Shown piece after piece: positions 24,339 to 33,138 of a DNA stretch of 54,182 nucleotides. The stretch covers positions 1 to 54,182 of the forward strand of contig JAAWGR010000012.1 in assembly GCA_022795445.1 (NCBI GenBank). The letters run 5' to 3'. Source of the DNA: Oscillibacter sp. GTDB lineage: Bacteria; Bacillota; Clostridia; Oscillospirales; Oscillospiraceae. The translations under genes were made by a program, and so were the position numbers. Below the pieces are notes generated by a model that saw only the letters and a program-made list of their open reading frames with translations, was not told the DNA's origin and searched no databases. Each line of letters opens with the position of its first letter. The first letter of the stretch is position 1.

Positions 24339-25624
24339 TATTCGATGGCCTCCAATGCTTGGTTGATATCTGCAATCAGATCCTCTTTGCTCTCCAGCCC
24401 GCAGGACATCCGGACAAGGCCCGCAGGTACGCCGGCGGCTTCCAGCTGCGCGTCGGTCATCTGGCGGTGGGTGGATGTGGCGGGATTGAGACAGCAGGTA
24501 CGGGCGTCGGCGACGTGGGTCTCGATTGCCGCCAGCTTCAGGCGTCTCATGAAGGTACCGGCGGAATCCCGTCCGCCTTTCAGCTCGAAGGACACTACGC
24601 CGCAGGAGCCGTTGGGAAGATACTTCCGCGCCAGGGCATGATACTTGTCGCCCGGCAGGCCGCAGTAGCTGACGCGTTCTACCTTGGGATGGCTCGCCAG
24701 GAATTCTGCCACAGCCTGGCCGTTTTCGCAGTGGCGCTGCATCCGGACGTGGAGGCTCTCCAGGCCCAGGTTCAGGTAGAAGGCGCTTTGGGGCGACGGC
24801 GTACAGCCCAAGTCCCGCATGAGCTGTGCGGTACATTTGGTGATGAACGCTCCACCCTGACCGAATTTTTCGGCGTAAGTGATGCCGTGGTAGCTTTCAT
24901 CCGGTGTGCAGAGGCCGGGGAATTTGTCCGCGTGGGCGAACCAGTCGAATTTGCCGGAATCCACCACGGCTCCGCCGACCGCCGCGCCATGACCATCCAT
25001 ATACTTGGTGGTAGAGTGGGTGACAATATCGGCCCCCCACTCGAACGGACGGCAGCCCACAGGCGTGGGGAAGGTATTGTCGACGATCAAGGGGACGCCA
25101 TGACGGTGGGCCGCGGCGGCAAATTTTTCGATATCCAGCACCGTCAGGGCGGGATTGGCGATGGTTTCACCGAACACGGCCTTTGTGTTTGGCCGGAAGG
25201 CGGCATCCAGTTCTTCTGCGGTGCAGTCTGGAGAGACAAAGGTTGCCTCAATGCCCATCTTGGCCATAGTGACAGAGATCAGGTTGAAGGTGCCGCCGTA
25301 GATGGAGGAGGAGGAAACGATATGGTCTCCCTGGGAGGCGATGTTAAAAAGGGCGAAGAAGTTGGCGGACTGGCCGGAAGAGGTCAGCATAGCCGCCGTA
25401 CCGCCTTCCAAGGCGGCGATTTTTGCGGCAACGTAATCACAGGTGGGGTTTTGGAGGCGGGAGTAGAAGTAGCCGCTGGCCTCCAGGTCAAAGAGTTTGC
25501 CCATATCTTCGGAGGTCGCGTATTTAAACGTGGTAGACTGAACAATGGGAATCTGGCGGGGTTCGCCGTTGCCGGGAGTGTATCCCCCCTGCACGCAGAT
25601 TGTTTCGGGACGGTAATGGCTCAT
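24338..25624 (-). CDS. metY: O-acetylhomoserine sulfhydrylase (aminocarboxypropyltransferase)
   Basis: A 428-residue PLP enzyme of the Cys/Met metabolism family, making homocysteine directly from O-acetylhomoserine and sulfide (or methionine from methanethiol). Visible marks are [52 protein letters not shown] and [11 protein letters not shown] with the PLP-binding Lys near residue 207. AAGGAG precedes the ATG at 25624. It is the first gene after the T-box leader and is coupled to metA, so the two steps from homoserine to homocysteine are made together and controlled by methionyl-tRNA charging. Confidence 0.94.
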   Translation of the reverse strand: MSHYRPETICVQGGYTPGNGEPRQIPIVQSTTFKYATSEDMGKLFDLEASGYFYSRLQNPTCDYVAAKIAALEGGTAAMLTSSGQSANFFALFNIASQGDHIVSSSSIYGGTFNLISVTMAKMGIEATFVSPDCTAEELDAAFRPNTKAVFGETIANPALTVLDIEKFAAAAHRHGVPLIVDNTFPTPVGCRPFEWGADIVTHSTTKYMDGHGAAVGGAVVDSGKFDWFAHADKFPGLCTPDESYHGITYAEKFGQGGAFITKCTAQLMRDLGCTPSPQSAFYLNLGLESLHVRMQRHCENGQAVAEFLASHPKVERVSYCGLPGDKYHALARKYLPNGSCGVVSFELKGGRDSAGTFMRRLKLAAIETHVADARTCCLNPATSTHRQMTDAQLEAAGVPAGLVRMSCGLESKEDLIADINQALEAIE

Positions 25625-25655
25625 AATAAGACTCCTTCCGATGTATTTTGGGACG

Positions 25656-25700
25656 AAAAAAAGCTTCCGCCCCAAAGAAATTTCCTTTGAGACGAAAGCT
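25656..25700 (-). terminator. T-box regulated intrinsic terminator
   Basis: A 16-bp stem (25685-25700 with 25662-25677, including three G-U pairs) followed by seven U residues on the minus strand, 32 bp before the metY start. Formation competes with the antiterminator of the T-box leader. Confidence 0.9.
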
Positions 25701-25925
25701 GTTAAGCGGCTTCCGCGGTACCACTCAAATTGCGCCGGCCTTGCGGCCCGACGCCACTCGCAGGGTCGAACAACCCCTGCGCCCTAACGCGGCGCACACG
25801 GGACGCCCTACTTGTCGAACGTCCGGCTCAAGAGCCATAGAACCTGGGAAATTCCGCCTCCGGCTTTCACTAACCGCCGGCTCTCTGAGGGCTTCCGTTC
25901 CCGTTCCTCTCTTTCATTGCTTTGA
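25656..25925 (-). promoter_or_regulatory. Methionine T-box riboswitch leader
   Basis: The leader shows the stem I signature GAGAGCCGGCGG-TTAGTGAAAGCCGG (in 25861-25890), the T-box sequence TGAGTGGTACCGCGG (25713-25727) and a terminator. UGGU in the antiterminator bulge would pair with an ACCA tRNA end. The likely specifier is AUG (minus strand 25838-25836, within CTATGGCTC), matching methionine, and the downstream genes are metY and metA. Uncharged tRNA-Met would stabilise the antiterminator and turn the operon on. The specifier assignment depends on my manual fold. Confidence 0.9.
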
Positions 25926-25929
25926 GACT

Positions 25930-25958
25930 ATTATAAAAACCAAAAGCCGATTTGTCAA
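25930..25958 (-). promoter_or_regulatory. Sigma-A promoter of the T-box operon
   Basis: Consensus TTGACA (25953-25958), 17-bp spacer, consensus TATAAT (25930-25935) on the minus strand. The -35 begins 15 bp after the brnQ stop, with no terminator in between. Confidence 0.85.
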
Positions 25959-25972
25959 CTATGGATTTTGGG

Positions 25973-27316
25973 TCAACGTGGTTCTCTCACCCGCCGATCC
26001 CTCAGCAGCAGTCCGGCAGCAAACCCAACGGCAGCAGGAACTACCCAGCCCAGGCCGTAGGTATAAAGGGGCAGCCACTTGCTTGTCCAATCCACAAGCG
26101 GCTGACAGGCGCCTCCAATGACCCGTGCAAGCTCCAGCACGGCTGCGGCCAATGTTGCGCCGATGGTGCATTGGTAAACGATCCGGGCATGGCGGAACCA
26201 GTTTCCCAAAATGCCGAGAAGAATCAGTGCAATGGCCAGCGGGCAGAGGAAATACAGCACTGGCGCGGAGAGGGCGATAATCTGGGAAAGGCCGATGTTA
26301 GAGATCAGGAGGGAGGCTGCTGTGAAAAGGACTGCCCATTTGCGGTAGTCCAAACAGCCAGGGAACAGCTCTATAAAGGTTTCGCTGCATGCCGTCACTA
26401 AGCCAATTGCGGTCTTCATACAGCACAGCGTAACGGTTACTGCCAGGATAAAGCTTCCGCCGCTGCCGAAGTAGTGGCGGGCAATGATGGCAAAGGCATC
26501 GCCGCCATTAAAGGCGGGGTTCGCCAGTTCTTCTGTATACAGCGTATAGCTCTGCGCTCCCACCAGAGCGGTTGCGGCGTAGATCAGTGCCATCAGCAGT
26601 GTGCTGACAACGCCCGCTTTGACGGTACTGCCCGCTACAGCAGCTGGTTCTGTCACGCCCAGCTGGCGGATAGCGTGGATAACGATGATGCCAAAGGCCA
26701 GACTTGCCAAGGCATCCAAGGTATCATACCCTTGCAGGAAGCCTGTGAAGAAAGCACTGTCGGCATAGCCGCCATTAGCGGGTACAGCTGAGAGCGGGTT
26801 GATTGGTTTGGCCAAGGCGGTTGCCAGCATAACGCCTAAGAATAGCAGAAATGCAGGATTTAGGAATTTTCCTACAGAGTTCAGAATTTTAGAGGGTTTC
26901 AGGGCGAAGAACAGTACCGCCGCAAAAAAGAGGATGGAGAAAATCAGCTGCGGCAATACGATCTGCTCGCCCAACAGGGGACGGAGGCCGATAGTAAAGC
27001 TGGTGGCTGCGCATCGCGGAATCGCGAACAGCGGCCCAATGGTCAAATAAAGGGCGCAGGTAAACAGGTAACAGAAGGGCTTGGAGACACGTCCGGAGAG
27101 GTCGATCAAGCCTTCGCTATGGGAAATGCCAATGGAGACAATGCCCAGCAGCGGGATTCCTACAGCGGTGATAAGCAGTCCCAGCAGCGCTGCTGGAAGT
27201 CCCATTCCGGCGCGGGCGCCAAGGATGAGGGGGAAAATCAGGTTGCCTGCTCCAAAAAAGAGTCCAAAAAGCATGGAACCGATCAATGCCAGCTGGCGGA
27301 TGTTCAGTTTCTGCAT
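25973..27316 (-). CDS. brnQ: Branched-chain amino acid:cation symporter
   Basis: A 447-residue, roughly twelve-helix BrnQ (LIVCS family) transporter that imports leucine, isoleucine and valine with Na+ or H+. The N-terminal signature GSMLFGLFFGAGNLIFP at residues 13-29 is diagnostic, followed by SGRVSKPFCYLFTCALYLTIGP and many hydrophobic segments. AGGAGG precedes the ATG at 27316; a longer frame upstream lacks support. It is immediately upstream of, and on the same strand as, the Met T-box operon. It has its own promoter and no visible terminator, so some read-through into metY is possible. Confidence 0.93.
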   Translation of the reverse strand: MQKLNIRQLALIGSMLFGLFFGAGNLIFPLILGARAGMGLPAALLGLLITAVGIPLLGIVSIGISHSEGLIDLSGRVSKPFCYLFTCALYLTIGPLFAIPRCAATSFTIGLRPLLGEQIVLPQLIFSILFFAAVLFFALKPSKILNSVGKFLNPAFLLFLGVMLATALAKPINPLSAVPANGGYADSAFFTGFLQGYDTLDALASLAFGIIVIHAIRQLGVTEPAAVAGSTVKAGVVSTLLMALIYAATALVGAQSYTLYTEELANPAFNGGDAFAIIARHYFGSGGSFILAVTVTLCCMKTAIGLVTACSETFIELFPGCLDYRKWAVLFTAASLLISNIGLSQIIALSAPVLYFLCPLAIALILLGILGNWFRHARIVYQCTIGATLAAAVLELARVIGGACQPLVDWTSKWLPLYTYGLGWVVPAAVGFAAGLLLRDRRVREPR

Positions 27317-27350
27317 CACATCAGGCCCTCCTATTATGTGGTGTTTCAGA

Positions 27351-27379
27351 ATTATAGCACACATTCCTTCCAGTTTGAA
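27351..27379 (-). promoter_or_regulatory. Extended -10 promoter for brnQ
   Basis: Minus-strand TGCTATAAT (TATAAT at 27351-27356) with a weak TTCAAA at 27374-27379 and a 17-bp spacer, 34 bp before the ATG. Confidence 0.5.
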
Positions 27380-27546
27380 CCCCCTATTTTCTCTTTTCCT
27401 GTTTGAAATGGGAAATCGGCAGCCGCTTAACAGTCGAATGGTCCTTGTTTTTTCCATCAAAATATCGTATGATAAGAATAAACGCAGAAACAATTCTGCA
27501 ATCCCGCCTCCCTGGCGGGGCAATGATACAAAGAGGAGGTCATCCC

Positions 27547-29217
27547 ATGGAAGAGAAAAAAATTATGAAGGTCATGATAGACGGTGTGGAATACAGCTAT
27601 CCACGCGGTACCCCCTACCAGACCATTGCGGCGGATGTTCAGGACCGCTATCCTTACGACATCCTGCTGGTAAACCGGGATGCCAAGCTCTGTGAGCTCC
27701 ATAAGGTCCTGGACCGAGACTGCACATTGAAGATGATTACCGCCCGGGATAAGCCGGGCATCCAGACTTATGAACGCAGCGCGGTCCTCCTGATGCTCAA
27801 GGCTTTTTATGACGTAGCCGGGCGGGAGAATGTGGAACGGATCTCTGTAGAATATTCCCTCAGCAGCTCCCTCTTTATCCTGGCCCGGGGCAATTTTACG
27901 CTGGATCAGGCCCTGCTGGATCGGGTAGAGGCCCGGATGCGGGAACTATCCGCCCAGGCGCTGCCCATTGAAAAGCGGTCGATCAGTACCGACGATGCCA
28001 TCGTCCAGTTCCGTGAGGCCCGGCTGATCCACAAGGCCCAGCTGTTCCGGTTCCGGATCGATTCCCAGGTGAATGTCTACTCCCTGGACGGCTTTTTGGA
28101 CTATTTCTACGGTTATATGGTGCCGGATACCAGTTATATCAAGTGCTTTGGCCTGGAAATATTTGAAAACGGCTTTGTTCTGCGTCTGCCTACTCAGAAG
28201 GATCCCAACCATCTGGGGGACTTCCGCCCTTCTAAAAAAGTTTTCCGGGAGCTTTATGCTTCTACCCTGCGCGCCGAAGCGCTGAACGCCTCCAATGTGG
28301 CAGAGCTGAACACCACGATTTCCCAAGGCAATGCCACACCGCTGATCTTGGCGTATGAGGCTATGATGGAGAAGAAGATTGGTGACATTGCTGCGGAAAT
28401 CGCTGCCCGAAAAGAAGTGCGCTTTGTCATGATCGCAGGGCCGTCCTCTTCCGGCAAGACGACGTTTTCCCACCGGCTGTCCACCCAGCTGCGGGCCTGC
28501 GGCCTGCGGCCCCACGCCATCGCGACCGATAATTACTTCGTCAACCGGGATAAAACGCCCCGGGATGAGAACGGCAATTTTGACTTTGAAGGCCTGGGCG
28601 CCATGGACGTGGAGCAGTTCAACACCGACATGACGCGTCTTCTGAACGGCGAAGCCGTGGAACTGCCGACCTATAACTTTAAAAAAGGCGCCCGGGAGTA
28701 CAACGGCAATTTCCTCACCTTGGGAGCGTCGGATGTGTTGGTTATTGAGGGCATTCACTGCCTCAACGACCAATTCACCTACTCCCTGCCAAAGGAAAGC
28801 AAGTACCGGATTTACATCAGCTGCCTCACCACGCTGAATATCGACGACCACAACCGCATCCCCACTACGGACGCCCGCCTCCTGCGGCGGATCGAGCGGG
28901 ATGCCCGGACCCGGGGGTACAGCGCTCAGGCTACAATTAAAATGTGGCCCTCTGTCCGGCGGGGGGAGGAAAATAACATCTTCCCCTTCCAGGACAGTGC
29001 GGATGTGATTTTTAACTCTGCCCTGATCTATGAAACCTCCTTGCTGAAACCTTATGTGCAGCCGCTGCTCTTCGGCGTCCCACGGGACAGTGAGGAGTAT
29101 ATGGAAGCGAAACGGCTTTTGAAGTTCCTGAACTATTTCCTGCCCATTCCTGCAGACGATGTGCCGACAACCTCCCTTATGCGGGAGTTCATTGGCGGAG
29201 GTATCTACCACGTCTGA
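27547..29217 (+). CDS. Nucleoside (uridine) kinase-like protein with N-terminal ThrRS-like domains
   Basis: A 556-residue cytosolic protein. Residues 5-65 resemble a TGS-type ubiquitin-like domain. About 70-260 is related to the second additional domain of threonyl-tRNA synthetase, and about 285-500 is a phosphoribulokinase/uridine kinase domain. The P-loop is IAGPSSSGKTTFSHR near residue 298. ATDNYFVNRDKTPRDENGNF is the substrate-binding loop and VLVIEGIHCLND the Walker B region. Such proteins are widespread in clostridia; phosphorylation of a nucleoside is inferred from family, the true substrate is unproven. AGAGGAGG sets the ATG at 27547. Nothing else in the cluster points to a pathway. 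Confidence 0.88.
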   Translation: MEEKKIMKVMIDGVEYSYPRGTPYQTIAADVQDRYPYDILLVNRDAKLCELHKVLDRDCTLKMITARDKPGIQTYERSAVLLMLKAFYDVAGRENVERISVEYSLSSSLFILARGNFTLDQALLDRVEARMRELSAQALPIEKRSISTDDAIVQFREARLIHKAQLFRFRIDSQVNVYSLDGFLDYFYGYMVPDTSYIKCFGLEIFENGFVLRLPTQKDPNHLGDFRPSKKVFRELYASTLRAEALNASNVAELNTTISQGNATPLILAYEAMMEKKIGDIAAEIAARKEVRFVMIAGPSSSGKTTFSHRLSTQLRACGLRPHAIATDNYFVNRDKTPRDENGNFDFEGLGAMDVEQFNTDMTRLLNGEAVELPTYNFKKGAREYNGNFLTLGASDVLVIEGIHCLNDQFTYSLPKESKYRIYISCLTTLNIDDHNRIPTTDARLLRRIERDARTRGYSAQATIKMWPSVRRGEENNIFPFQDSADVIFNSALIYETSLLKPYVQPLLFGVPRDSEEYMEAKRLLKFLNYFLPIPADDVPTTSLMREFIGGGIYHV

Positions 29218-29264
29218 GCGAGGCAGTTCCCATGCGGAAAACAGAGAAAGGGGGCCTTTCTGCC

Positions 29265-29556
29265 ATTTTGCCGAAGCGGTCTCGGTGCTGAATCGTCTCG
29301 GCATGGTCACCGGATACTCGGATAACAGCTTCCAGCCAGAAAAGGAGCGCTCCCGGGGTGCGGCCGCTAAGATTATCGTTTCCCTCCTGCGGGGCAGCGA
29401 CTCTCTCAGGGCTGGGCCGCTAACGTCGCCCGTATTGGACGGAATATCGGGCTGTTTAACGGCATGAGCTTTAACGGCAACGCCGCGGTCAACCGGGAAA
29501 CTGCCTGCCAGATGGCCTTTAACGCGCTGAAAGCTTTTACGGTCGACTATAACTGA
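29265..29556 (+). pseudogene. Frameshifted fragment of an SLH-domain protein
   Basis: One frame (29265 to about 29410) reads HFAEAVSVLNRLGMVTGYSD and FQPEKERSRGAAAKIIVSLL, an SLH domain. The continuation, GWAANVARIGRNIGLFNG through VNRETACQMAFNALKAF, is in another frame and ends at TGA 29554-29556. There is no start codon or signal peptide. It is a decayed surface-protein gene, between the kinase and another broken gene. Confidence 0.8.
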
Positions 29557-29599
29557 CCAAAGACATGCCGCCCACTAGGTCATTTAAGGAGAATTTATT

Positions 29600-29928
29600 A
29601 TGAAACGGGCTTTGCAGAGCCTTTCTATGGCTTTATTCTCCTTCCTCTTGCTGGCAGGTATGCTTGCTATTACAGCCGACGCACAGGGCGGCAGCCCACA
29701 GAAGACGGAGGAAACGTCGTCAGCATCGGCGTTTCCGGCCCGGATGCCCAGATTTGTTCGGAACTCGATCCGAATTTGCCGGTGGAGTTCCAGAATTCCG
29801 GTTGGGCCTATGCGGCCAACGGAACCCCAGAGCCGGAAGAGTACGGCGCGCTTCGCCCGCTGGTGCGGAAAAGTGCGCAGAGGGGCAAACGGAAGGCTGC
29901 GCGCCAGGTCCGCTTTGTATGCAGGTAA
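29600..29928 (+). pseudogene. Small secreted protein gene broken by a frameshift
   Basis: The ATG at 29600 follows AAGGAG and encodes a good signal peptide (FSFLLLAGMLAITADA). Soon after codon 30 the sensible frame moves to the -1 frame: from 29695 it reads PTEDGGNVVSIGVSGPDAQI and LPVEFQNSGWAYAANGTPEP, ending at TAA 29926-29928 just before a terminator. In the original frame the sequence becomes Arg/Trp-rich nonsense that happens to stay open into the next gene. So this is a separate, frameshifted gene of about 109 codons. Function unknown. Confidence 0.7.
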
Positions 29929-29933
29929 ACACC

Positions 29934-29972
29934 GAGGGACGCAGAAACCCTGCGTCCCTCCTCAATTTTTTT
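29934..29972 (+). terminator. Intrinsic terminator
   Basis: Perfect 11-bp stem GAGGGACGCAG / CTGCGTCCCTC with a 5-nt loop and a following T7 run. It closes the frameshifted secreted-protein gene and separates it from the next gene. Confidence 0.92.
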
Positions 29973-30073
29973 GGAAAACGGTTAAAGAACTGCCTATTTT
30001 TGCCGAAGTATGTTATAGAAGAACCGGTTGGCCAACCGTCTTTTCGTTATTTCAACAGAAAGGTGTATCGAAC

Positions 30074-31186
30074 ATGGACGGCATTCAAAGCGCAAACACT
30101 CCCCCGAAAACCATCACTTACGGCAAATGGGAATTTTGGGATATCACCGACCAACTGAAGGCTTCCGACGAACCCATCATTGACCGCGACAAAATGGTGG
30201 TCGTAGATACCAGCATGGAGGCAAGTAAGGAATATTGGAGCCCGTATTTCAGTAAAGCCGCGATGCTCCGGAACCCTGAAATCTCCAGCGCGGCCAGCCA
30301 GATTTATGCGGAGGCAGAGCAGGCGGTCTCTGCGTTTTATGACGGTTCTATCTCCGGAGAGCAGCTTGCCCAAACCTACAAATCCCTCGCAAATCGGATG
30401 ACAGACGCCTGTCGGGAAGCAGGCTATCCTATGCCCTTATGGGCCCTCCAGATGGAAGTCTCGCTGACCGAACGGTTTTACAGCGAGTTCCGTTACCTCA
30501 TATTGGATGAAGCCGTCCAGCGAAACAGGCAGGAAGGGGAACAGTACCTCGTGGGCGAACCGGCGGCAAACCGGAACTGGAAATATTATAATTCCGATTA
30601 TTATTTTCAAAGCGAAGACGCCATCGCGGCGGTCACAGACGGTTTTCAGGCCCTCGCGAAGGAGCGGAGTTTGGAAGAATATGTTTCTGTCCCGGATTAC
30701 AAAGAAAAAGGCTTAAACCTCTATTATAATTTCAACAGCGCTTTCTCAAACCACTTTGCGCTCTCCGAACAGTTCCTGATCAACCCTGACCAGGTACCGC
30801 CGGAAGGGTTCCAGTGGTTCTACCAGACCGGCGGAAACGACGGCAGTACCGGTAAAATCACCAGCCTGACCGTGTGCGCCCCAGACGGCACAGTATTGGA
30901 ATACCATGATTACACCACGGAGGGCTTCGACCCTACCGACCCATCCAAGGCCATCACTTGGGCGACTTGCAGGGATGAGGATGGGAACATCCATAAGGTC
31001 AGCACAGACTTTCGCTATAACCACACTGAAGAGGACCTGCATAATGTGGCAGACCTTTTACAGTTTGCCGCAAAAAGCAGCAAAAACCTTCAAATGGCAA
31101 ACCGGTTCCTGAAGAATTTGCAGGTGTATCCCACAGAGTATTTCAGCCTCTTTGCAAAGCGCACAAGCTTCCATTCTTACGCTTGA
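30074..31186 (+). CDS. Hypothetical protein, 370 residues
   Basis: I do not recognise this protein. It starts at ATG 30074 after AGAAAGGTG; the frame is open further upstream only because it joins the broken gene at 29600 by chance, with a terminator in between. It has no signal peptide or transmembrane segment. It is acidic, mixed alpha/beta by eye, with helical stretches (ISSAASQIYAEAEQAVSAF, LAQTYKSLANRMTDACREAG) and a Tyr/Asn-rich middle (NWKYYNSDYYF). The C-terminal part has WATCRDEDGNIHKVSTDFRY. It ends 19 bp before a strong terminator and appears monocistronic. Clostridial virulence-type or toxin-like orphan proteins can look like this, but nothing supports a function. Confidence 0.75.
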   Translation: MDGIQSANTPPKTITYGKWEFWDITDQLKASDEPIIDRDKMVVVDTSMEASKEYWSPYFSKAAMLRNPEISSAASQIYAEAEQAVSAFYDGSISGEQLAQTYKSLANRMTDACREAGYPMPLWALQMEVSLTERFYSEFRYLILDEAVQRNRQEGEQYLVGEPAANRNWKYYNSDYYFQSEDAIAAVTDGFQALAKERSLEEYVSVPDYKEKGLNLYYNFNSAFSNHFALSEQFLINPDQVPPEGFQWFYQTGGNDGSTGKITSLTVCAPDGTVLEYHDYTTEGFDPTDPSKAITWATCRDEDGNIHKVSTDFRYNHTEEDLHNVADLLQFAAKSSKNLQMANRFLKNLQVYPTEYFSLFAKRTSFHSYA

Positions 31187-31204
31187 CCGGCTAACCGCAC
31201 AGCC

Positions 31205-31243
31205 CCCCGCACTGGATACAGCTCCAATGCGGGGTGTTTTTTT
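31205..31243 (+). terminator. Intrinsic terminator
   Basis: CCCCGCA / TGCGGGG stem (31205-31211 with 31228-31234), inner GGA/TCC pairs, then a T8 run. It ends the hypothetical gene. Confidence 0.85.
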
Positions 31244-31320
31244 GGAAGGAACCGGAAAAGCACTTGCGGTTTTCTGCGTTTTCCAGTATGATAGTGCATA
31301 GAAAGGAAGGCGAATTCCCC

Positions 31321-32994
31321 ATGAAAGAACTCACACCGCAGCTGCTTCACTCCCTAAAACAATACTCCCGGAACGACTTTACCAAAGATTTGACCGCTGG
31401 CATTATTGTCGCGATCATTGCCCTGCCCCTGTCCATCGCCCTGGCTTTGGCCTCCGGGGTGTCTCCGGAACAGGGGCTTTATACTGCCATCGTGGCTGGC
31501 TTCTGTATCTCTGCGCTGGGCGGAAGCAAGGTGCAGATTGCCGGCCCTACCGCCGCATTTGCAACGATTGTGGCGGGCATTGTAGCCCGAAACGGCATGG
31601 AGGGCTTGGCAACGGCTACCATTCTGGCAGGCGTCCTTCTGGTTTTGATGGGACTCCTGCATATGGGCAGCTTGATCAAATTCATCCCTTACACCATCAC
31701 AACCGGCTTTACCGCCGGTATTGCCGTTACCATTGTGATTGGCCAGCTGAAGGATTTCTTTGGCCTGACCTTCACCCGCTCTCCGGTGGAGACCGTTGAG
31801 AAGGTAGAGGAAGCGGTACATACTTTTCATACTGTGAATGGAACGGCAGTGGTCGTAGGGTGCCTTGCCCTGGTGATCTTGATTTTCTGGCCCAAGGTGT
31901 CGAAAAAAATTCCCCCGTCCCTGATTGCCGTCATCGTGACGGCGGCGGTGGTGAAGCTCCTGCACCTGCCGGTCAACGCCATTGGCGACCTGTACACCAT
32001 TTCCAGCAGCCTGCCCCGTCTTACAATACCTGCCCTGTCCTATGAAACGGTGGCCGCGGTGCTGCCGGATGCTTTTACCATTGCTGTCCTGGCGGCGATC
32101 GAGTCGCTGTTGTCCGCTGTGGTGGCCGACGAAATGATCGGTTCCCGGCACAACTCCAACATGGAACTGGTTGCCCAAGGCGTCGGCAATGCTGCTTCGG
32201 CTCTCTTTGGAGGGATTCCTGCTACAGGGGCCATTGCCCGCACAGCGGCCAACATCAAAAATGGCGGCCGCTCCCCTGTGGCTGGCATGGTCCATGCGGC
32301 TGTCCTGCTGCTGGTACTGGTGCTGCTTATGCCTTACGCGGCGTTGATCCCCATGCCTTGCATTGCGGCGATCCTGTTCCAGGTAGCCTATAACATGAGC
32401 GGCTGGCGCACAGTTGTGAAAGTCGTCAAGCACTCGCCGAAAAGCGATGTCGCCGTCTTGACGGTCACTTTCCTGCTGACGGTGGTGTTTGATCTGGTGA
32501 TTGCCATTGTGGTAGGGCTGTCCCTTGCCTGCCTGCTGTTCATGAAGCGGATGGCGGATGTTGCCGTGGTGAAAGAATGGGAGTATGTAGAGGACACCGG
32601 AGACACCCAGGGGCGCTTGAAGCCAGTACCCCCATACGTGATGGTTTTCGAAATCACCGGCCCCATGTTCTTTGGCGCCGCCGACAAAATCCCCCACATG
32701 GAGCGCAGAGGCAAACGCCGGGTGCTGATCCTGCGGATGCGTTCCGTTCCTGCGATGGATATTACGGCCCTCAACGGTTTGCAGCGGTTGTATGAGGAGT
32801 GCAGAGCCGAGGAGATTCAGGTGATTTTCTCCCATGTAAATGAGCAGCCAATGAGCGTATTTAAAAAGTCTGGTTTGTATGATCAGGTGGGCGGCGCACA
32901 TTTCGCGCCCAACATTGACGCCGCCCTTGCCTTGGCCGTGGAACTGTCTAGGGAAGACGTGAAAAGACCGGACCCAGCTTCCGCAGATGTTTGA
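31321..32994 (+). CDS. SulP (SLC26) family anion transporter with STAS domain
   Basis: A 557-residue inner-membrane transporter. The SulP transmembrane region covers about residues 22-425, including AGIIVAIIALPLSIALALASG (TM1 and the anion-binding loop), IAGPTAAFATIVAGIV, and FGGIPATGAIARTAANIKNG, the family signature. A cytoplasmic STAS domain follows at about 445-540 (VPPYVMVFEITGPMFFGAAD, RMRSVPAMDITALNGLQRL). Substrates in the family are sulfate, bicarbonate or dicarboxylates, not resolvable here. AAGGAAGG lies somewhat far upstream of the ATG at 31321. It stands alone, between a terminator and the phosphatase promoter. Confidence 0.93.
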   Translation: MKELTPQLLHSLKQYSRNDFTKDLTAGIIVAIIALPLSIALALASGVSPEQGLYTAIVAGFCISALGGSKVQIAGPTAAFATIVAGIVARNGMEGLATATILAGVLLVLMGLLHMGSLIKFIPYTITTGFTAGIAVTIVIGQLKDFFGLTFTRSPVETVEKVEEAVHTFHTVNGTAVVVGCLALVILIFWPKVSKKIPPSLIAVIVTAAVVKLLHLPVNAIGDLYTISSSLPRLTIPALSYETVAAVLPDAFTIAVLAAIESLLSAVVADEMIGSRHNSNMELVAQGVGNAASALFGGIPATGAIARTAANIKNGGRSPVAGMVHAAVLLLVLVLLMPYAALIPMPCIAAILFQVAYNMSGWRTVVKVVKHSPKSDVAVLTVTFLLTVVFDLVIAIVVGLSLACLLFMKRMADVAVVKEWEYVEDTGDTQGRLKPVPPYVMVFEITGPMFFGAADKIPHMERRGKRRVLILRMRSVPAMDITALNGLQRLYEECRAEEIQVIFSHVNEQPMSVFKKSGLYDQVGGAHFAPNIDAALALAVELSREDVKRPDPASADV

Positions 32995-33051
32995 GAAATT
33001 GGCATCGAACAAAGTCTTCTGCAAAAATTTGCGTTTTTGGCGAAAAATAGA

Positions 33052-33104
33052 TGGAAAAATCGATACTTGGATGCTATAATGAAAATAGCGGCCCCACGGC
33101 CGCT
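33052..33104 (+). promoter_or_regulatory. Promoter and initial hairpin for the secreted phosphatase gene
   Basis: An extended -10 TGCTATAAT (TATAAT at 33075-33080) has a weak -35 TGGAAA at 33052-33057 (17-bp spacer). A 7-bp stem AGCGGCC / GGCCGCT with a 4-nt loop (33087-33104) begins at the expected transcript start and is followed by GTTTTC. It may stabilise the RNA or act as a weak terminator for SulP read-through. Confidence 0.5.
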
Positions 33105-33138
33105 GTTTTCATTCAATATCAACAAAGGAGGAAACGCA

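Noticed and set aside
23400..24836. A longer MetA protein starting upstream at 24836
   Set aside because: The extra 166 residues are antisense-type nonsense over metY; the ATG at 24338 is coupled to metY and matches known MetA length.
25648..26121. A plus-strand open frame across the T-box leader
   Set aside because: The region is explained by stem I, the T-box motif and the terminator on the minus strand.
29600..31186. One 528-residue secreted protein spanning both genes
   Set aside because: The region contains a frame switch and a strong terminator at 29934-29972; the 30074 start has its own ribosome site.
31354..33024. A 556-codon antisense frame opposite the SulP gene
   Set aside because: His/Gln-rich shadow composition; the sense strand is an unambiguous transporter.
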